The notes beneath the pieces were generated by a model that did not search any database, was not told the origin of the DNA, and saw nothing but the letters and a program-made list of their open reading frames with translations. The position numbers and the translations under genes were made by a program. DNA of 11,739 bases from positions 1-11,739 of the forward strand of contig DQVD01000056.1 in the NCBI GenBank assembly GCA_015661935.1, given 5' to 3'. Each line of letters opens with the position of its first letter. The first letter of the stretch is position 1. The stretch comes from Desulfocapsa sulfexigens. GTDB lineage: Bacteria; Desulfobacterota; Desulfobulbia; Desulfobulbales; Desulfocapsaceae. Positions 8,081-11,739 of this stretch are shown here, one piece after another.

Positions 8081-8256
8081 GTTTTATTCCTTTTACCGGC
8101 GTTCCGAATCAGCACCAGAATACACTAGTTAACATACCAATGTTACTTATAAATAAACAAAACAGACATTGAGAGTCGGTTAAGATATGAATATGACAAT
8201 AAAACTATTTTTTCTATTTTGCATACTCTTTTTTTCCCAAAACAGAGCTGGAATAT
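8081..8256. promoter_or_regulatory. Divergent intergenic region with an inverted repeat
   Basis: This gap separates the minus-strand methyltransferase from the plus-strand hotdog gene and should contain promoters for both. An inverted repeat TAACAT-ACCA-ATGTTA lies at 8130-8145. With one bulged base it extends outward by AGT/ACT. Its position, about 50 bp upstream of the GTG start of the methyltransferase, fits an operator. No regulator gene is in the window, and I could not fix -35/-10 boxes with confidence. Confidence 0.35.
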
Positions 8257-8679
8257 TTGAATTTTTTCACTTTTCTTGGTACAAGCATTGAGGAATTAAT
8301 TAAAACAATACACGCTAACCTGCATATGTGGTATTCATACATTTCAACAGGATTTGACAAGGACAATGCAATAATTGCTAAAGTCACCACCAACGAGGCA
8401 TCCCCCTGGTTTGAAGGGCACTTTCCCAACGACCCAACCCTACCAGCCATTGCCCAACTGAATATGGTGACCGACACAATTGCGAAACTTTTGCAAAAAG
8501 ATTTATCGCTACAAAGTTTAACACGAATTAAATTTAAGAAAGTTATCCGGCCCGGAGATATTCTGGATATCCTTGCCACCGCCGGAAAGAAAGAAAACCA
8601 ATACTCTTTCAAAATAACCAGTGAAAACCAGGAAGTCTGCTCCGGCAGACTTGTGCTGACCCCTATAAAGGAGCAATAA
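8257..8679 (+). CDS. FabZ/ApeI-like hotdog-fold protein (putative 3-hydroxyacyl-ACP dehydratase)
   Basis: A 140-residue single hotdog domain. The hallmark is WFEGHFPNDPTLP (51-63), matching the GHFPxxPxxPG motif of 3-hydroxyacyl-ACP dehydratases, with H55 as the catalytic His. The acidic partner found 14 residues after this His (Glu in FabZ, Asp in ApeI-like proteins) is Asn69 here, and the usual PG is PA, so activity is uncertain. The later part, IKFKKVIRPGDIL, is typical of the FabZ fold. The TTG at 8257 keeps an IEELIKTIH helix that aligns with the DIEEIKKLLPH-like start of FabZ. The ATG at 8326 would still give a shorter ApeI-like protein. No strong ribosome binding site helps to decide. 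It would dehydrate ACP-bound 3-hydroxyacyl chains, making the double bonds of an unsaturated or polyene chain. The second ACP follows after 8 nt. Confidence 0.82.
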   Translation: MNFFTFLGTSIEELIKTIHANLHMWYSYISTGFDKDNAIIAKVTTNEASPWFEGHFPNDPTLPAIAQLNMVTDTIAKLLQKDLSLQSLTRIKFKKVIRPGDILDILATAGKKENQYSFKITSENQEVCSGRLVLTPIKEQ

Positions 8680-8687
8680 CTAACACC

Positions 8688-8954
8688 ATGCCAACCGATA
8701 CAACTCAGATAATCACCCGTATTGCTGAAATAATTATAAACGAGCTGAAACTTGAAGACGTTACACCTGAAACCTTTGAGGCCGATCTTGATCTGGTTGA
8801 TGAGGTGGGAATCGATTCCATGGATCTTGCGACAATCGCACTGGTTATCCGTGATGAATTCGGAATCAGAATCGACGAAGATGATTACCCGAAACTTACC
8901 ACTGTACGAATTATTGCTGAGTACATCAGCAACAAGCTCGCAGAAAACGAGTAA
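8688..8954 (+). CDS. Acyl carrier protein (second copy)
   Basis: An 88-residue acyl carrier protein. The phosphopantetheine attachment site is Ser44 in EVGIDSMDLATI. The preceding KLEDVTPETFEADLDLV matches the ACP1 pattern (DVTPE-F), so the two copies share ancestry but have diverged widely elsewhere. The AGGAG at 8668-8672, inside the hotdog gene, ends 15 nt before the ATG, further than is usual. The gene sits between the hotdog protein and the radical SAM pair with gaps of 8 and 16 nt, so it is surely co-transcribed with them. It may carry a different intermediate from ACP1, for example a starter unit or the substrate of the radical SAM enzymes. That is inference from position only. Confidence 0.96.
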   Translation: MPTDTTQIITRIAEIIINELKLEDVTPETFEADLDLVDEVGIDSMDLATIALVIRDEFGIRIDEDDYPKLTTVRIIAEYISNKLAENE

Positions 8955-8970
8955 GTAACAGGTCTAGAGC

Positions 8971-10032
8971 ATGGCTAATGAGACAACCGGCAAAGAGTAT
9001 AAATTCTCTGACATTATAGCAGATCCTGCCATCAAAGAACGTTTCACCAGGGTGCGGAAATACTTTTTCCTGCGCGAATCCACCTATGACATGAGCAACC
9101 GCTGTAATCTTCGCTGTGAAGGGTGCTATTATTATGCTGGTGACAAACAGTTTGCTGAAGAAAATTTAAATACAGCCGACTGGAAGCAGCTTATGGAGGC
9201 TGAGAAAGACCGCGGCATTACCTTTGTAGTGCTTGCCGGTGCTGAGGCTGGTTACGTTCCGGATCTTTGTAAAACCTGCTTTGATATTATTCCACTGGGA
9301 TGCATTGCCACCAATGGTTTGATTCCTCTATCCAAAGAAATCGATTACCGTATTCATATTTCTGTGTGGGGAAATGATACGACCAGCCTTGAAATCAGAA
9401 AAGCCAAAAACATGCTTGTGCGCCAGATGGAAAACTATCAGGACGATCCAAGAGCTATCTGGGTGTATACATTTACCCCGGTAAATATTGATGAAGCCCG
9501 GGAAGTAACCGAAACACTGGCAGCGAACAATCATCAAATTACATTTAATATGTTTTCAGTACCCGTTGGCTATAACGGGCATCTTCGCCATACACCGGAA
9601 ACACTGGCTCGTACTCGAGCAGTTATGAGTGAACTGCTTGCTGAATTTCCGGACACTGTTATTTTTTCACCCTATAATATCGTGGCTCACACCCATGAAC
9701 GTGGTCTGCATGATCTTTTTTCCTGTTCCTATCCGCGTATGAATCCTTCCACTGATATTGGGCTAGGCAGATCATTCCGCCAGTACCGGACAGATCTTAA
9801 ATGGGATCGGGCAGCTGCCTGCTGTGTACCGGATACGGACTGTGATGATTGTCGTCACTATGCTGCCGGCAGTGCTGTCGTTACAGCAAGAATGTACCGT
9901 CATGCGACAAACCCGCTCCACTTTTCAGCCTGGCTCGACTATGTGGACACTTACCTTGCCGTATGGGTTAAAGGGTATGAAAAAAGTAGTAATCTCTGTA
10001 ATGAATTGATTGAACCACCAGTTCATAATTAA
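8971..10032 (+). CDS. Radical SAM protein with C-terminal cysteine cluster (first paralogue, altered GGEP)
   Basis: A 353-residue radical SAM enzyme. The 4Fe-4S motif is CNLRCEGC with C45, C49 and C52, followed by YYYAGD. The glycine-rich strand that normally reads GGEP and contacts the SAM amino group is GAEA here (90-93, in VVLAGAEAGY), a clear departure. Near the C-terminus CCVPDTDCDDC (CC-x5-C-x2-C), with an upstream Cys in FSCSY, suggests an auxiliary Fe-S cluster like those of SPASM/Twitch domains. It is homologous along its length to the next gene (shared CATNGLI-type, S-W-G and Y-T-TP segments), so the pair arose by duplication. The reaction is unknown; I infer a radical step on an ACP-bound or free lipid chain. 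The altered motif could mean a partner subunit or weaker SAM binding. The ATG at 8971 lies 16 nt after the ACP2 stop, with no clear Shine-Dalgarno. Confidence 0.92.
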   Translation: MANETTGKEYKFSDIIADPAIKERFTRVRKYFFLRESTYDMSNRCNLRCEGCYYYAGDKQFAEENLNTADWKQLMEAEKDRGITFVVLAGAEAGYVPDLCKTCFDIIPLGCIATNGLIPLSKEIDYRIHISVWGNDTTSLEIRKAKNMLVRQMENYQDDPRAIWVYTFTPVNIDEAREVTETLAANNHQITFNMFSVPVGYNGHLRHTPETLARTRAVMSELLAEFPDTVIFSPYNIVAHTHERGLHDLFSCSYPRMNPSTDIGLGRSFRQYRTDLKWDRAAACCVPDTDCDDCRHYAAGSAVVTARMYRHATNPLHFSAWLDYVDTYLAVWVKGYEKSSNLCNELIEPPVHN

Positions 10033-10057
10033 TCAAAAAATACTATAAAGTTACACT

Positions 10058-11056
10058 ATGAAAACCGTAAGTTCTTTGCTTGATGATGACTGGTATGAAC
10101 GTTATAAAAAAATTTCCAGACTCAATATCCGTAGCTCTATCTACGACGTAACAGACCGTTGCAACCTGCGCTGTAAGGGCTGTTTCTTCTTTTCATCCGG
10201 TGAGCACGAACGTGCTTCTGAAGAAAAAGATGTGAGTAAATGGCATGACTTTGTAGAAAAAGAGATGGATCGCGGAGTAAATCTTGCCATCCTGATCGGT
10301 GGTGAGCCCACACTCTGCATGGATAGAATCGAGGCATTCTACAAACGCCTTCCCACCTTTTGTGCCACCAATGGCCTTATCAAAGTCCCCCGTGACCGTT
10401 TCCCTGATATGATGGTTGGCCTCTCCCTTTGGGGCGATGCTGAAGATGAGATCACCCTCCGTGGCCAGGACACTTTTAAAATAACAAGTGCCAATTACGA
10501 AGGTGATCCACATGCCTATTATCTTTATACCATTACGCCAAAGCAGTTGGGGAAAATGGAAAAGATTATTAAAAAAATTGAAGGTGTCGGCCTGAAAGTT
10601 CATATGCAGCTTCTTTCCAATGACGAGGATGTTAATGGTTTTTCATGGCAGCCGGAAGAGTTGATTGCTGTTCGGGCAGAAATGGATGGAATGCTTGATG
10701 CCTATCCGGGCACTGTGGTCTCATCAAAATATTACCATGAAGTTATAGCTACTGGAAAAATGCTTGACAGAACATTTGGCTGGTCTGAATGTCCTTCGGT
10801 AACCATTTTAAGAGATAACCGCAATCCGCAGCCCAAACGACTGACCAACTTTATCCGCTATGCATCGGATCTTAAAACCGTACATCGTTGCTGCACCTCC
10901 GAAACCCGTAACTGCTCCACCTGTAAAGATGGTGCTGCCCATATGAGCTGGGTCATGGTTAATAAACGAGCGCACATTAAAACAACAAAAGACTTACAAA
11001 ACTGGATTGAAGTATACGAAATGTTTGCTAAATTATACCAGTTTATCCCCTGGTAG
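10058..11056 (+). CDS. Radical SAM protein with C-terminal cysteine cluster (second paralogue)
   Basis: A 332-residue radical SAM enzyme, paralogous to the preceding gene. The cluster motif is CNLRCKGC (C35, C39, C42) followed by FFFSSGE, and the SAM-binding GGEP is intact at 81-84 (ILIGGEPTL). A C-terminal motif CCTSETRNCSTC (CC-x6-C-x2-C), with WSECP upstream, repeats the auxiliary-cluster pattern of its neighbour. Compared with the first copy it lacks about 10 residues at the N-terminus. Intact motifs make this the more likely catalytic member if the two form a heterodimer. The reaction and substrate are unknown. The ATG at 10058 lies 25 nt after the previous stop, with no Shine-Dalgarno. 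The next KS starts 25 nt after its stop, so both are one transcription unit. Confidence 0.94.
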   Translation: MKTVSSLLDDDWYERYKKISRLNIRSSIYDVTDRCNLRCKGCFFFSSGEHERASEEKDVSKWHDFVEKEMDRGVNLAILIGGEPTLCMDRIEAFYKRLPTFCATNGLIKVPRDRFPDMMVGLSLWGDAEDEITLRGQDTFKITSANYEGDPHAYYLYTITPKQLGKMEKIIKKIEGVGLKVHMQLLSNDEDVNGFSWQPEELIAVRAEMDGMLDAYPGTVVSSKYYHEVIATGKMLDRTFGWSECPSVTILRDNRNPQPKRLTNFIRYASDLKTVHRCCTSETRNCSTCKDGAAHMSWVMVNKRAHIKTTKDLQNWIEVYEMFAKLYQFIPW

Positions 11057-11081
11057 CCTTGTTTTTTTGTTTAAATAGATC

Positions 11082-11739
11082 ATGGAAAACTTCAATCCGG
11101 TCATTATTGGCTACGATGCCATCTCAGCACTGGGTATTGACCTAGAGCAGCAATGGCAAGATGCTCTAGCTGGAAAAAGTGGTATTGTCCCCCTTACCCG
11201 TTTTCCCTTAAAAGAAGACTTTCCTGTTCGTATTGCCGGTCAGGTTCCTGATAATAAGGCACTAAACAAAAAGTATCCATTCCTTACTGCCAGGCATCTA
11301 GCCAGTTGGAGCTCGCCGATCTTCAAATATGGAATGCTCACCGCTGCCCGGGCCCTTGAACGAAGTGGTCTTGAGATAACAGCGGAACTTGCTCCGCGTG
11401 TTGCCGTAACCTACAGTTCTGCCGTTGGTGGAATCGACGCTGTTTTAAATGCTGACAGACGGCTTCAGGCAGAGAACAAACTCCCCCCGCCATACGCAAA
11501 TCCTAATTCCTGTATAAACATGGTTGGTGGCAAAATTGCCATCCAGACAGGAGCAAAGGGGCCCATTGTAACTCCCGTTACTGCGTGTGCCACAGGTCTT
11601 ACTTCCATGATCATGGGATCCATGTTTCTGGCGCAGGGACGGGCAGATGTTGCCATTTGCGGAGCTGTTGATTTTGCGCTCGTTGAACCCATTGTTGCAG
11701 GTTTCTACACGATGAACGGAGTCTATATTCCAAAGGCAG
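11082..11739 (+). CDS. Beta-ketoacyl-ACP synthase, 3' end beyond the window
   Basis: The first 219 codons of a FabF-type ketosynthase run open to the right edge. The N-terminus MENFNPVIIGYDAISALGID is the typical first strand and loop. SSAVGGIDAVL matches the region before the dimer interface. The nucleophile elbow is VTACATG with C169, so the catalytic Cys is present; the two His motifs would lie beyond the window. It differs from the first-half KS of the fused protein (which has STACSSG), so it is a separate synthase, perhaps with its own chain-length or substrate preference. The ATG at 11082 is the natural start. The 25-nt gap to the radical SAM gene contains a T-rich stretch but no stem, so no terminator, and no Shine-Dalgarno. 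Confidence 0.93.
   Translation, partial: MENFNPVIIGYDAISALGIDLEQQWQDALAGKSGIVPLTRFPLKEDFPVRIAGQVPDNKALNKKYPFLTARHLASWSSPIFKYGMLTAARALERSGLEITAELAPRVAVTYSSAVGGIDAVLNADRRLQAENKLPPPYANPNSCINMVGGKIAIQTGAKGPIVTPVTACATGLTSMIMGSMFLAQGRADVAICGAVDFALVEPIVAGFYTMNGVYIPKA

Noticed and set aside
10193..10603. 136-codon minus-strand frame opposite the second radical SAM gene
   Set aside because: Antisense shadow of an intact radical SAM gene with full motifs.
11057..11081. T-rich stretch between the second radical SAM gene and the last KS, considered as a terminator
   Set aside because: No GC-rich stem precedes the T run, and the downstream KS fits the same operon.
1..11739. CRISPR array, riboswitch or toxin-antitoxin pair
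   Set aside because: No regularly spaced repeats, no recognisable riboswitch core and no small paired genes of those types were seen.

Overview
The window looks like part of a chromosome of an anaerobic or facultatively anaerobic bacterium of moderate to low G+C. Desulfobacterota (Desulfobacterales-like) is my best guess, from gene content and the ISNCY-type insertion-sequence remnant. No taxonomic marker other than a tRNA is present, so this is inference.

Layout. (1) 1-150: a complete tRNA-Ala(GGC) gene with its intrinsic terminator. (2) 150-2043: about 1.9 kb of AT-rich sequence with no intact gene. It holds several short inverted repeats and a decayed, 3'-truncated ISNCY-family transposase (963-1782). 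(3) 2044-6088, plus strand: a B12-binding-domain radical SAM protein, an acyl carrier protein (ACP), and a fused protein joining an intact beta-ketoacyl synthase (KS) to a second KS-like domain without an aligned active-site Cys, like a chain-length factor (CLF). (4) 6151-8080, minus strand: a class I methyltransferase followed by a U32-family Fe-S protein. (5) 8257-11739, plus strand: a FabZ/ApeI-like hotdog protein, a second ACP, two paralogous radical SAM proteins and the first 219 codons of another KS that runs off the right edge.

Taken together, 2044-11739 reads as one biosynthetic locus, a type II fatty-acid/polyketide-like system. Two ACPs carry the chain, two KS enzymes extend it, and a hotdog protein may dehydrate it. 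Oxygen-independent tailoring is suggested by three radical SAM enzymes, a U32 protein (a family with known O2-independent hydroxylases) and a methyltransferase. No ketoreductase, malonyl transferase, thioesterase or acyltransferase is visible. These could lie beyond the right edge or be borrowed from primary metabolism. The KS, CLF and dehydratase parts recall aryl-polyene loci. The KS, ACP, dehydratase and multiple radical SAM set recalls the clusters proposed for ladderane lipids. Neither match is complete, and the product cannot be read from the sequence. Most plausible is an unusual lipid or polyene made without oxygen.
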